64,000 bases of DNA from Bradyrhizobium stylosanthis (GCF_001641335.1 NZ_LVEM01000001.1:1462580-1526579), one strand, 5' to 3'. Numbered from the stretch's first letter, positions 19,398 through 27,687 are shown. Notes: generated by a model from the sequence alone, not told the origin. Made by a program: numbers and translations.

Positions 19398-20822
19398 TCA
19401 GCGCCCGTCAGGAATACGCACGCCGGCCCAGCTGTCGCGGACCTGCTGGTAGTGCACGCTCGGATCGTAGACCGTGGTGTTGAGACCAAGCACCTGCGGT
19501 GCGAGACGGCCCACCGCGTTGAGCACCGAGTAGGATGCAACCACGCGATCGTGCTGTGCGGTCACCAGCGCGACGCGCGCGTTGACCAGCGCCTGCTGCG
19601 CGTTGAGCACGTCGAGCGTGGTGCGCTGGCCGGCCTTGGCTTCTTCGCGCACGCCGTTCAGTGCGATCTCGGACGCCGTCACCTGCGCCTGTGCGGACTG
19701 CACCTGCGCCTTGCCGGCCTCGAGCTGGCCCCAGGCCTGCACGATGTTGGCGCGGGTCTGGTCGCGGGTGGTTTCGAGATTGAGGCGCTGCTGCGCCAAA
19801 TTCTCTTTCGACTGCCGGATCAGTGCGTATTCCGCGCCACCCTGGAAGATCGGCACGGAGGCGGTCGCGATGGCGGATGCGGTCGTCGTCCGGAACACCG
19901 TCAGGGTCTGCTGGTACGACTGGGTGATGCCGGCCTGGACCGTGACGGTCGGCAGCAGCGCGCCCTCGTTGATCTTGACCTGGAGATAGTTGACGTCGAT
20001 GCCGAACATCGCGGCCGTGACGTTCGGGTTCTCCACCAGCCCGAGATTAACCGCCGAGGCAATCGTCCCGGGCAGGAAGCGATCGACCGGCGAGCCCGGA
20101 GCCAGGTTTGCCGGCTCGTTGCCGATGATGCGGCGGAAGTTCGCGCGCGTCGTCGTGAGATTCGATTCGGCGGTCAGGGCCTGCGTCTTGCCGGCCGCGA
20201 GCTGGGCTTCGGATTGCGCCACGTCCGTGCGCGTCACCTCGCCGACATTGAAGCGATCGCGCGTCTGCTTGAGCGTCTGTTCGAGCACGCGCACGTTGCT
20301 GCGCTGAACTTCGAGCGTTGCCGAGTCGCGCAAATAGTCCATGTAGGTGGTGGCGGCCTGCAGCAGCACCGTCTGCTCGAGCACACGCAGCGCCTCGCGC
20401 GATCCGGAGACCTGGCTCTCCGCCGCACGCGTCCTGTTGGCGGTCTGATTGCCGTTGTAGAGCGTCTGGTTGACGGTCAGGCTGGCGGCGTTGGGCTGAA
20501 GGGGCTCGGGGGCGCCGACGCCGTTACTGTGGATCGTCGGGCCCTTCTGGGTCTGTTGGATATCCTGATATTGAGCCCCGCTGCTGAGGGTCAAATTAAC
20601 CTTGGGGCGGTAGCCCGACAAAGCTTGCGGCACGTTTTCGTCGGTCGAGCGCACCTGCGCGCGCTGTGCGTTGAGCTGCGGATTGTTTTGATAGGCGCGC
20701 ACCAATGCGGCCTCGATCGTGTCCGCCAAGGCAGGCGTCGGCCCGGCGAGCGCCAGCAGCAGGACCGAAACTGCAGCTCCGGTGAAGAGCTTCACCCCAT
20801 GCATCCCAAAAATTCCGTTCAT
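19398..20822 (-). CDS. tolC: TolC-family outer membrane channel protein
   Basis: Outer-membrane exit duct for type I secretion and multidrug efflux. It is 474 aa. The signal peptide is residues 1-33 (hydrophobic VSVLLLALAG, cleavage after ALA). Two repeated outer-membrane-efflux domains follow, each with long helical heptads and Gln/Ala-rich coiled coils; typical TolC segments are QNNPQLNAQRAQVRSTDENV, AQAQVTASEIALNGVREE and GQRTTLDVLNAQQAL. No lipobox is present, so it is TolC-like and not NodT/OprM-like. It is downstream of the Pcm homologue on the same strand. A dedicated transporter is not adjacent. Confidence 0.94.
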   Translation of the reverse strand: MNGIFGMHGVKLFTGAAVSVLLLALAGPTPALADTIEAALVRAYQNNPQLNAQRAQVRSTDENVPQALSGYRPKVNLTLSSGAQYQDIQQTQKGPTIHSNGVGAPEPLQPNAASLTVNQTLYNGNQTANRTRAAESQVSGSREALRVLEQTVLLQAATTYMDYLRDSATLEVQRSNVRVLEQTLKQTRDRFNVGEVTRTDVAQSEAQLAAGKTQALTAESNLTTTRANFRRIIGNEPANLAPGSPVDRFLPGTIASAVNLGLVENPNVTAAMFGIDVNYLQVKINEGALLPTVTVQAGITQSYQQTLTVFRTTTASAIATASVPIFQGGAEYALIRQSKENLAQQRLNLETTRDQTRANIVQAWGQLEAGKAQVQSAQAQVTASEIALNGVREEAKAGQRTTLDVLNAQQALVNARVALVTAQHDRVVASYSVLNAVGRLAPQVLGLNTTVYDPSVHYQQVRDSWAGVRIPDGR

Positions 20823-21010
20823 TCTAACGCCCGACTCGTGCCCGCGAGCTGGGTTATCGTCTACCGAGTGGAGTCGTTGCCCCGCCGCAACATAGGACGC
20901 GGATTGGCGCGACGGAACTACCTCAAGGTAGTTCTCGGTGGAAACTCTTCACGTGCAGCATCCCGGCCACACTTCTGATTCAGAACGGTATTTTAACGGG
21001 ATTTTGGGGG

Positions 21011-21673
21011 TCAGAAGACGAAAGCGGCGGCCCGCTCCAGCCCGGGAAGCACCGGAGCCGCAGCGTCGAACAGCGCCCGATGGCCGAATTCGCCGTGGGT
21101 ATGGGTCACGATCATGGCCCGGGGCGGCCGCGATTCGGCCGATACGCCGACGAGGCGCCCGCCCTCTTTGAGCTGCCCGAAAAGCGCTTCCGGGGTGACC
21201 TCGGTGGCGCCGTTGAGGATGATCACATCATAGGGGGCGGCAGAGGGGTCGCCCTCGGTGCAGGGAGCGGCCTTGCAGGTGACGTTGCCGACGCCAAGCG
21301 CGACCAGGGCCTCCCTGGCCTTCGCGGCCAGAGCCGAATCGCATTCCGTCGCGGTGACCTGGCGGGCGAGCTTGGAGGCGAGCGCGGCGAGGTATCCGGT
21401 GGCGCAGCCGACGACCAGGACGTTGTCGCCCTCGCCGATCTCGGCGGCCTGGAGCAGCTTGCCGGTCAGCTGGGGCTTGATGAGGAACCGCTTGGCGCCG
21501 CCCTCGCTGACATCGAGATCGACGTCGAGATAGGCCAGGGCCTGCCGGCTCGCCGGCACAAAGGCCTCGCGCGGAACGGTGAGCATGGCATCGAGAATTC
21601 GACGATCGGTGACGTCATTGGTGCGCACCTGGCCATCGACCATTTTGAGGCGCGCGGTCGAGAAACCGGACAT
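21011..21673 (-). CDS. Divergent protein-L-isoaspartate O-methyltransferase (Pcm) homologue
   Basis: A 220-aa SAM-dependent methyltransferase of the PCMT family, clear from MVDGQVRTNDVTDRRILDAM and VPREAFVP near the N-terminus. The usual GxTISQP substrate loop and GTGSGY SAM loop are replaced by RFLIKPQLTGKLL and VVGCATGYLAALAS, so true isoaspartate repair activity is doubtful. The start at 21673 (MSGFSTARLK) is favoured because AGGG is upstream and upstream in-frame residues look non-coding. It precedes tolC on the same strand by 188 bp, an arrangement I associate with rhizobia. Confidence 0.85.
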   Translation of the reverse strand: MSGFSTARLKMVDGQVRTNDVTDRRILDAMLTVPREAFVPASRQALAYLDVDLDVSEGGAKRFLIKPQLTGKLLQAAEIGEGDNVLVVGCATGYLAALASKLARQVTATECDSALAAKAREALVALGVGNVTCKAAPCTEGDPSAAPYDVIILNGATEVTPEALFGQLKEGGRLVGVSAESRPPRAMIVTHTHGEFGHRALFDAAAPVLPGLERAAAFVF

Positions 21674-21809
21674 TTGCGGACCCTGAAATGCGGACGATGC
21701 CGCGGACGGAAGTTGGCGGCATCTTTGGAACATGCCCGGCGAAAACGCAACATGGCCGTTGGCGCCAGCGTGCCACGCCGCACATCTCACCGCATCAGGG
21801 AACAGGACG

Positions 21810-21989
21810 CTATTCGATCGTCACCGCGAGACGGCCGATCAAGGCGGCAACCTCGTCCAGCCGCGCCGAATCGGGCGTCTCGACAGCACGCTTCAGGCGG
21901 GCAAGGCACTCGTCGTCGCTGAGCTCGGGAACGTCGGCCGGCAGAATCGAGGGAGCCTGGTGGGCGCGGTCGATCTGGATGTCGGGCAT
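21810..21989 (-). CDS. 59-aa hypothetical acidic protein
   Basis: Small protein starting MPDIQIDRAHQAP, with GGAG 10 bp upstream of the ATG. It is acidic and helical (PELSDDECLARLKRAVETPD...LDEVAALIGRLAVTIE), with no signal peptide or membrane segment. It lies 137 bp upstream of the Pcm homologue on the same strand. I do not recognise a family. The start and SD are convincing but there is no independent support for function. Confidence 0.55.
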   Translation of the reverse strand: MPDIQIDRAHQAPSILPADVPELSDDECLARLKRAVETPDSARLDEVAALIGRLAVTIE

Positions 21990-22201
21990 AGGAATCAGCT
22001 CCGTAAGAGTCCGGCCCTCCGAAGCTCGATTTGAATTAAGTCGATTTGGTGCCGCCCCCGCGGCTTGGGCGGGACTGCGCACACATCTGGTTGAACGCGA
22101 TTCTGGCTGGGATGGGCGCGGAAGGGCTTGAGAGACTGCGCGAACGCAGTCGTGCGCCACATCAGAAAGCGCTCACAAGGCACTGATTTTACGGTGAAAT
22201 T

Positions 22202-22276
22202 TGGCTCCCCGGGCTGGATTCGAACCAGCGACCATCCGATTAACAGTCGGATGCTCTACCGCTGAGCTACCGAGGA
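22202..22276 (-). tRNA. tRNA-Asn (GTT)
   Basis: On the minus strand the acceptor arm TCCTCGG pairs with CCGGGGA, followed by discriminator G and encoded CCA. The D-arm is AGCTCAGCGGTAGAGC, the anticodon loop CTGTTAA (anticodon GTT), and the T-loop GGTTCGAATCC. Length is 75 nt including CCA. Confidence 0.97.
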
Positions 22277-22476
22277 AAAGGGCGAACTGTCGTCCGCGCG
22301 CGGGTGCGTATAACAAAGCCGGTTGCGCTTGCAAAGGACGAATTCGTTATCTTCCGCAACGCATCCGAGGAAGGGCCTGGGCCGGCCCCTCCTCCGGGCC
22401 ACGAGGTTTTGGTCTGCCGCGTTGTCTTGACGCGAGCGAGTATCCACTTCGCCCGAAGGCGCTCTCGCCGCGAAAA

Positions 22477-22845
22477 CTATTCGGCGACGAAAGACGTGGT
22501 CTTGGTGCCGGGATCGTAGCGCAGCCGGAGCGCGGTCATCTTGCAGAGGTTGACGTTCTTCCACAGCACGGCTTCGTCGTAATTCTGCCAGTCGACGCGG
22601 ATGTTCCAGACGCAGCCCTCGTCGTCCTCGTCGAATTCGACATAGGTGCTCGCCTGGTTCTGCAAGACCTTCTCGAGCTCGTTCTCCCATTCGTCCAGGC
22701 CATCGTCCGGCGCGTTGAAGCCGAGGAACTTGATGGCATAGCCGGTCTCGTTGACGACGGTGACGTTACGGGCATCGGCGGCGAACGACGCCGTGGCCGC
22801 GATCGAGAGGCCGATCGCAAGCAGTCCGGAGAGAAAATACTTCAT
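22477..22845 (-). CDS. Secreted hypothetical protein, 122 aa
   Basis: Sec-exported small protein with a good signal peptide (MKYFLSGLLAIGLSIAATAS, cleavage after FAA or nearby). The mature part is about 100 aa and acidic, with NVTVVNETGYAIKFLGF, a DEWENELEKV stretch and two Cys (in EGCVW and NLCKM) that could form a disulfide. The N-terminal beta-strand pattern resembles small periplasmic proteins, but I cannot assign a family. It stands alone between tRNA-Asn and the flotillin gene. Confidence 0.75.
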   Translation of the reverse strand: MKYFLSGLLAIGLSIAATASFAADARNVTVVNETGYAIKFLGFNAPDDGLDEWENELEKVLQNQASTYVEFDEDDEGCVWNIRVDWQNYDEAVLWKNVNLCKMTALRLRYDPGTKTTSFVAE

Positions 22846-23057
22846 GTGAAAAATCCTCGGATCGAAACAGGCTTGAGGCGCCTGACGTCGATCGGCGCAG
22901 GCGCCGCGGCAACAAATGACGTTGCCTCTTCAAAGCGTCCGGAGTGCGATCGAACGATACGAGACGCGATCGACCAGCACTCCGGGACGTTGCGCGACGC
23001 GAGACGCGCACGGCCCGTTTCTATCGTTTCGATTTCTCAGCAGCAATGAATGGGCAT

Positions 23058-24758
23058 TCATAGATCGGCGGCGTTTGTTTTCTCCGTCGCGGGCGCCGGC
23101 ACTGCGGCACCGTTGCTCTTGCCCGTCACGGCACCGACCAGCGCCTTCACGGGATCGTCGCCCGGCGCAAAGCCGCTCTGGCGCAGTATCTCGTCGATCA
23201 TCGGGCGCAGCGCGTGCACCTTGAGCAACTCGCCGGCGAGGCCTTCGCCGAAGCCGACGCCACCGCCAGCGGCGCCATTGCCGTTGCCGCCGAAGGCGCC
23301 GCCGGTATGTAGGATGCGGACATCCTTCAGGTTGGCGATCGGCTTCACCATCTCGGCCAACGCCGAGGGCATGGTCTCGATCCGCTTCTTGGCGATCTCG
23401 AAGTCGATGACATTGCTGCCGAGCTTGTTCTGCGCCTCGTTCTTCATGGTGATGACGGCGGCCTCCGCCTCACCGATATTCCTGACACCGACCGCCTTGA
23501 TCTTGTTGGACTCGGCCTCCGCCGTGGCCAGCGTCTTGACGGCCTCGGCACGGTCGAGCGAGGCTTTCTTCTCGGCTTCGGCGGCGACGATCAGCTCGGT
23601 CGATTTGCGCTCGGCCTCGGTGCGTGCGGCGAGCACCTGGGTGAGACGGGCGCGGTCGGCGACTTCGACCGCGCGTGCCGTGACGACCTTTTCCTCCGCG
23701 GAGACGGCGACGGCTTCGGCGGTCTTGGCTTCGGCGACCGCTTCCGAGGTCTGCTTGCTCTTGGACGCGATCTGGATCTCGTTCTCCTGCGTCGCGATCT
23801 GGATCTCGCGCTGGGCGTCGGTCTTGCGCTTGTTGATGGCGAGATCGGACTCGATCACCGCGGTTTCCTTGATCTGCTTGGCGCCCGCCTCCTTCTCGGC
23901 GACGGCACGGTCGGTGTCGATGCGGGCGTTCTCCTCGGTCAGGCGCGCGGTTTGCGTCGCGGATGCGACCTCGGCGCGGGTGCTGGCAGTCTTGTTGGCG
24001 ATGTCGCGCTCCTGCGACAGTTCGGCTTCCTTCTTGGTCCGCTCGATCCCGAGCGTCTGCTGCCGCGCCTCGAGGTCCTTCTGGGCGATCGCCACCTCGT
24101 TGTCGCGCACGATGGCGTTGCGGTCGCGGCGGCGGGTTTCCGTGACGGTCTTCAGCTGGGTCAGGCCTTCGGCGTCGAAGAAGTTCTCGGGGTTGAAGAA
24201 CTTGACGTCGGTCTGGTCGAGCTTCGTGAGCGACACCGATTCAAGCTCGAGCCCGTTGGACTTCACGTCGGACTCGACGGTCGCCTGGACGTGCTTGACG
24301 AAGTCGCTGCGCTTTTCCTGCAATTCCAGAATGGTCATGGTTGCGGCCACGGACCGCAGGCCGTCGACGAACTTCGCCTCGACCTGGTTGCGCAGGGCCT
24401 CCGCGTCATTGGTCAGTGCGCCCAACGTCTGGCTCGCGAGCGCGATGCTCTCGTCGTCGGGGCGGACGCGCACGTAGAACTCGGCGACGATGTCGACGCG
24501 CAGGCGGTCCTTTGTAATGAGGGATTCCCGCTCCTTGCGCTCGACCGTGAGCCGCAGCGTCTTCAAATTGACGCTGGCATAGGAGTGGAAGATCGGAAGG
24601 ATCATGGCGCCGCCGTCGAGCACGACCTTCTTGCCGCCGAGGCCGGTACGCACGAAGGCCTCGTCGCGCGTGGCGCGCTTGTAGAGAATGGTGAAGACGA
24701 TCCCCAGGACAACGATCAGCGCGACGCCGATCATGGCCGGGACTGCGATGTCGAACAT
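23058..24758 (-). CDS. Flotillin-like SPFH/band-7 protein (YqiK type)
   Basis: A 566-aa membrane-anchored scaffold. One N-terminal transmembrane segment (AVPAMIGVALIVVLGIVFTI) is followed by an SPFH domain (about residues 35-205, including GGAMILPIFHSYASVNLKTL). Then comes a very long Ala/Glu/Lys coiled coil (about 225-420, with repeats such as TRRRDRNAIVRDNEVAIAQK), the flotillin hallmark. The tail is Gly-rich. The ATG at 24758 has GGAG 7 bp upstream; an in-frame TTG 12 bp earlier overlaps that site. It is the third gene after the PspA-like protein and the YqiJ-like gene, so it likely belongs to a membrane-stress and microdomain operon. Confidence 0.94.
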   Translation of the reverse strand: MFDIAVPAMIGVALIVVLGIVFTILYKRATRDEAFVRTGLGGKKVVLDGGAMILPIFHSYASVNLKTLRLTVERKERESLITKDRLRVDIVAEFYVRVRPDDESIALASQTLGALTNDAEALRNQVEAKFVDGLRSVAATMTILELQEKRSDFVKHVQATVESDVKSNGLELESVSLTKLDQTDVKFFNPENFFDAEGLTQLKTVTETRRRDRNAIVRDNEVAIAQKDLEARQQTLGIERTKKEAELSQERDIANKTASTRAEVASATQTARLTEENARIDTDRAVAEKEAGAKQIKETAVIESDLAINKRKTDAQREIQIATQENEIQIASKSKQTSEAVAEAKTAEAVAVSAEEKVVTARAVEVADRARLTQVLAARTEAERKSTELIVAAEAEKKASLDRAEAVKTLATAEAESNKIKAVGVRNIGEAEAAVITMKNEAQNKLGSNVIDFEIAKKRIETMPSALAEMVKPIANLKDVRILHTGGAFGGNGNGAAGGGVGFGEGLAGELLKVHALRPMIDEILRQSGFAPGDDPVKALVGAVTGKSNGAAVPAPATEKTNAADL

Positions 24759-24778
24759 GACTTTCTCCAATGAATGAC

Positions 24779-25441
24779 CTAGCTGCTGCTTAGACTGGGC
24801 TTGGACGGCTTGAGTTCATCCTCGGCTTTCACCGCCACGAAGCGGGTGCCATCGCGATCGACGAGAAGCACCAGGGTTCCCTGCGGCAGGGGCGATGACG
24901 AAGGCGCCGCCACCGCCAGCACGAAATGGCGGTTGCCGTGGACGTCGGCGACGCTGACGCGGCCGGGCGGCCCCTGATCGAGTGGACCGACCACCACCTC
25001 GCCGACACGGCCGACGAGATCGCCGAGGCCGACGACGTAAGTCTCGTCCTTGGGAATGATCCGCGCGATGGCGCCGCTGGCGGCACGCACCAGCGGAACC
25101 GAGACCGCGACGGCCGCGATCGAAGCGACCGTCGCCGGCAAGGGACCCGCCACCATCCGCGCGATGTCCTGGATCAGGAAGCCGGTGATGGAGAAGGCGC
25201 CGAGCACCAGCAACAGGAAGATCAGCAGCGGCACGCCGCCGACATTGATCCAGGAGATGGCGTTGAGCACGCCGTTGTCGCTGGGATGGCTGAAATCGAT
25301 GCTGGTGCCGAGCATCTCGCTGAGGGACGCTCCGACCAGCATCGAGATCACTTCGAGCGAGCCGACGATGAGGATCATGGCCGCCGCGATCGAGAACGGC
25401 CTGACCTCCGGCATCATGACGTGTTCGAGCAATGTGCTCAT
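24779..25441 (-). CDS. YqiJ-like inner-membrane OB-fold protein (NfeD-related)
   Basis: A 220-aa inner-membrane protein with three hydrophobic segments (about 18-40, 70-95, 105-130) and a C-terminal beta domain of OB type (LVGRVGEVVVGPLDQGPPGR, LVLLVDRDGTRFVAV). Such proteins are encoded next to flotillins and are thought to anchor or regulate them, like NfeD. It is 10 bp after the PspA-like gene and 20 bp before the flotillin start, so all three are cotranscribed. Confidence 0.88.
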   Translation of the reverse strand: MSTLLEHVMMPEVRPFSIAAAMILIVGSLEVISMLVGASLSEMLGTSIDFSHPSDNGVLNAISWINVGGVPLLIFLLLVLGAFSITGFLIQDIARMVAGPLPATVASIAAVAVSVPLVRAASGAIARIIPKDETYVVGLGDLVGRVGEVVVGPLDQGPPGRVSVADVHGNRHFVLAVAAPSSSPLPQGTLVLLVDRDGTRFVAVKAEDELKPSKPSLSSS

Positions 25442-25451
25442 GACACGGCAC

Positions 25452-26606
25452 TCAGGAGCGCGACTTCAACCGCGCCAGCCTCGCTGCAATTTCCTTGTCG
25501 CGATGCAACGCGCTGAGCTCGTCGATGTCGCTTGAATACGGGATGCCCTGCGGCACGCCGGTCGCCCTTGCCACCGCCCTGCCCGCCCGCAAGGCTTTTG
25601 CCGCCGCGGAACTGCCGCCGGACTTGCGGGGCGAGGTCGAGGCCTGGTGGCTGGCGTGGGCTTCGCTCTTCTCGAGATCGGCGCGGCGCTGCTCGGCATC
25701 CTGCAGCGCCGACAGCACCGCGCGCAGCGAGGTCACGCATTGCTCGATCTTCTCGTTGTTCTCGTCGATGGCGCGGGAGAGCACCTCGAACTGCGCCTCC
25801 AGATCCATCTGCCGCGCGATGCCGGCGCGGGCGAGATCATCGCGGCTGTCGGTGATCGCGCCCTCGATCTTGGCGGCAAGATCTGTCATCTCGCGCTCGA
25901 TCTCGCCGCGGCGGGCGTTGAGCCGATATTCCTCGGCCCGCGCGGCCGCGAGCGCATCGCGCGCTTCGCTTTCCGCACGCTCGATCTCGCGGATGGCCTG
26001 ACCGACCACCTTGAGCTTGTTCTTGCCTTCCGCCTGCTCGATCGCGTCGTAGGCGATCCCGGCGATCAGGCGCCCGACCCGGGACAGGAAGTTGTCGGGG
26101 GCGGCAGCGATGGTATCCATAGCGTTCTCCTCCTCTGGCAGGCTATTCGGCGTGACGCCGTAGTGAACTTCGAAACCGTCGTCGGTGCGGATGAGGTGCG
26201 CGGGCACGCTCTGCCCCCAGCCCTCGGCATAGCCGGCATAGTCGAAGGGCACGCTGAAGCGCCCTTGCACGGTCGCAATCGAAATGGTGGCGGGTCCCTT
26301 GATCTTGGCGAGCTTGTCGTCGAGCGGCAGGCGGCGGCCTTGCGCGGCGCGATATTCCGAGCGGTCGCGCAGGCCCAGCGTCACCAGGCGCGAGGGCAGC
26401 GCGGTCTCTTTCCGGATCGGCTCATAGGCATGGGCGTGGAGCAGGACGACGTTGGAGCCCACATTGTGGGTCCGCGCGACCTCGTCGAGTATCTCCATCA
26501 TGCGGTCATAGGCCCTGAACGTCGCCTCGATGGCGGCCTTGGCGGCCGGCTCAGGGGCAAGCCTGTAACGCAGCGCGGACGGCGCGTTTCGGGGCGACTG
26601 GCTCAT
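25452..26606 (-). CDS. Fusion protein: TnpB-like N-terminal region + PspA/IM30-like C-terminal domain
   Basis: A 384-aa protein. Residues 163-384 (222 aa, the standard PspA length) are PspA-like. They include an amphipathic N-helix FLSRVGRLIAGIAYDAIEQA, a long helical hairpin and the typical C-terminal end DELSALHRDKEIAARLARLK. Residues 1-162 resemble the N-terminal part of IS605 OrfB/TnpB: RYRLAPEPAAKAAIEATFRA, LPSRLVTLGLRDRSEYRA, the strand pair PATISIATVQGRFSVPF and the WED-like DDGFEVHYGVTP. In TnpB the RuvC domain would come next; here PspA replaces it in frame. An internal ATG at 26120 has AGGAGG 8 bp upstream and would make a free 222-aa PspA, so one gene may yield two products. The ATG at 26606 has no clear ribosome site (a GTG lies 9 bp upstream) and is preceded by a palindrome. 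It is first in the operon with YqiJ-like and flotillin genes. Confidence 0.85.
   Translation of the reverse strand: MSQSPRNAPSALRYRLAPEPAAKAAIEATFRAYDRMMEILDEVARTHNVGSNVVLLHAHAYEPIRKETALPSRLVTLGLRDRSEYRAAQGRRLPLDDKLAKIKGPATISIATVQGRFSVPFDYAGYAEGWGQSVPAHLIRTDDGFEVHYGVTPNSLPEEENAMDTIAAAPDNFLSRVGRLIAGIAYDAIEQAEGKNKLKVVGQAIREIERAESEARDALAAARAEEYRLNARRGEIEREMTDLAAKIEGAITDSRDDLARAGIARQMDLEAQFEVLSRAIDENNEKIEQCVTSLRAVLSALQDAEQRRADLEKSEAHASHQASTSPRKSGGSSAAAKALRAGRAVARATGVPQGIPYSSDIDELSALHRDKEIAARLARLKSRS
26113..26137 (-). promoter_or_regulatory. Strong internal ribosome binding site and ATG for free-standing PspA
   Basis: On the minus strand AGGAGGAGAACGCT immediately precedes an in-frame ATG (26120-26118) inside the fusion gene. 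It is the best Shine-Dalgarno sequence seen in this operon, with 8-nt spacing. Translation from it would give a 222-residue PspA-like protein lacking the TnpB-like part. Confidence 0.6.
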
Positions 26607-26615
26607 GAAAAGCAC

Positions 26616-26638
26616 TAAAGCACCATTTTGGTGCTTTA
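26616..26638. promoter_or_regulatory. Perfect 9+9 bp palindrome, candidate operator of the PspA-flotillin operon
   Basis: Arms TAAAGCACC and GGTGCTTTA are separated by ATTTT, and an extra partial half-site AAAGCAC lies directly beside it at 26609-26615. It sits 10-32 bp upstream of the ATG at 26606. No T-run follows, so it is not a typical terminator; its position suggests a repressor or activator site. Confidence 0.5.
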
Positions 26639-26949
26639 GGAAGAGGAAGCTCGATCACGTTCCACTGATCCTTGTGCACTCCAAGGGTTAGTCGCTGTCG
26701 CCCGGGGCTGCGTTCAAGGCGGCGGATCACTCCTGGGTCACCGCCGATCAAGACTTCCTGCACGGACGGGCAAAGCTCTCGCGTCCCGAACGCGCTGCAA
26801 CGCTCCTGGCGTTGCTGCGCAGAGCCGGGACCCACGCCACACGGATTGCGTCGTGACAGATGGGCCCCGGCTCTGCAGCGCATCGTCAAGAGACGCTGCG
26901 CTGCGTCCGGGGCACGAGACCGAGGTGGAGGCGCACGCTCTCTCAACGT

Positions 26950-27035
26950 CGTCATTGCGAGGAGCTCTTGCTCCGAAGCAATCCAGAGTCTTTCCGCGGA
27001 GGGATTCTGGATTGCTTCGCTTCGCTCGCAATGAC
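26950..27035. repeat. Palindromic intergenic repeat, family 2 (copy 2)
   Basis: Same arms as at 12950-13037: CGTCATTGCGAGGAGCTCTT ... GAAGCAATCCAGA and TCTGGATTGCTTCGCTTCGC ... GCAATGACG. The differences are concentrated in the loop. Confidence 0.9.
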
Positions 27036-27149
27036 GGAGTATGAGGCAATCGCGTCGCTCTCCCATCTGGCATTCAGGTCACAGACACGCCTTCGCATTC
27101 TCGCGGCTTGGTTCGCGCGAGCTTTGCCAGGTCATTCCACCCTCCTTTG

Positions 27150-27687
27150 TCAGAGGGCGCAGGGAAGACCGGGTGCCGGCCGGGCACCCACGGTCCACTG
27201 TGCGAAGGTTGCGCTACAAGAGGCTGCACAGCGGCATACAGGTGAAGCCAAACATCCGGCCTTCCCTGCGCAGTGGTTTGACGGCTTATGCCGAGTTCTC
27301 CCCGGGGAGCGTTGCACTATTGCCCCCGTCGCCTTGCAGATAACTGATGCGCGCGCCCGGTCGGGCCGCCACATCACCACAAGACTTGGCGCACAGACCC
27401 CGGGCGCCAGGACGACACGGTTTTGCCGTACGCGGATTACACCGGTCGTGCGCGCGACGGTTTTCGCTCACGGTTGCCCGCCCTGCGAACCTGTCGTGCC
27501 GATGTAACTCGCGTCCACCGCAGCTCACCCCGCGTTTCGTGACGATCGCGATACGCCCCTCTGACTGGGGTGAGGTGGCGCCACGAATACGTCAAAGCCG
27601 AAATTCGGTAAAGTGGAATATTTTGCGCGGTGCGGATTGACCCGTTACTTGGGTGTTTTGCCCGTCAGGCAGCGCAAGGTCTTGTAG
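27150..27687 (-). repeat. ~540-bp dispersed repeat, copy B (inverted relative to copy A)
   Basis: The reverse complement matches 6982-7520 over the full length. Both share GGGGTGAGCTGCGGTGGACG, GACGGGGGCAATAGTGCA, CCCCGGGGAGA, CGGCATAAGCCGTCAAACCA and the terminal CTTCCCTGCGCCCTCTGAC. Differences are scattered substitutions and small indels; the apical hairpin (GGGTGCC arms) is conserved. It abuts a family-1 palindrome at its outer end. Confidence 0.85.

Noticed and set aside
22201..23049. Open frame on the plus strand starting MAPRAGFEPATIRL
   Set aside because: It is the antisense translation of tRNA-Asn, a well-known spurious protein pattern, and it runs across the real secreted-protein gene.
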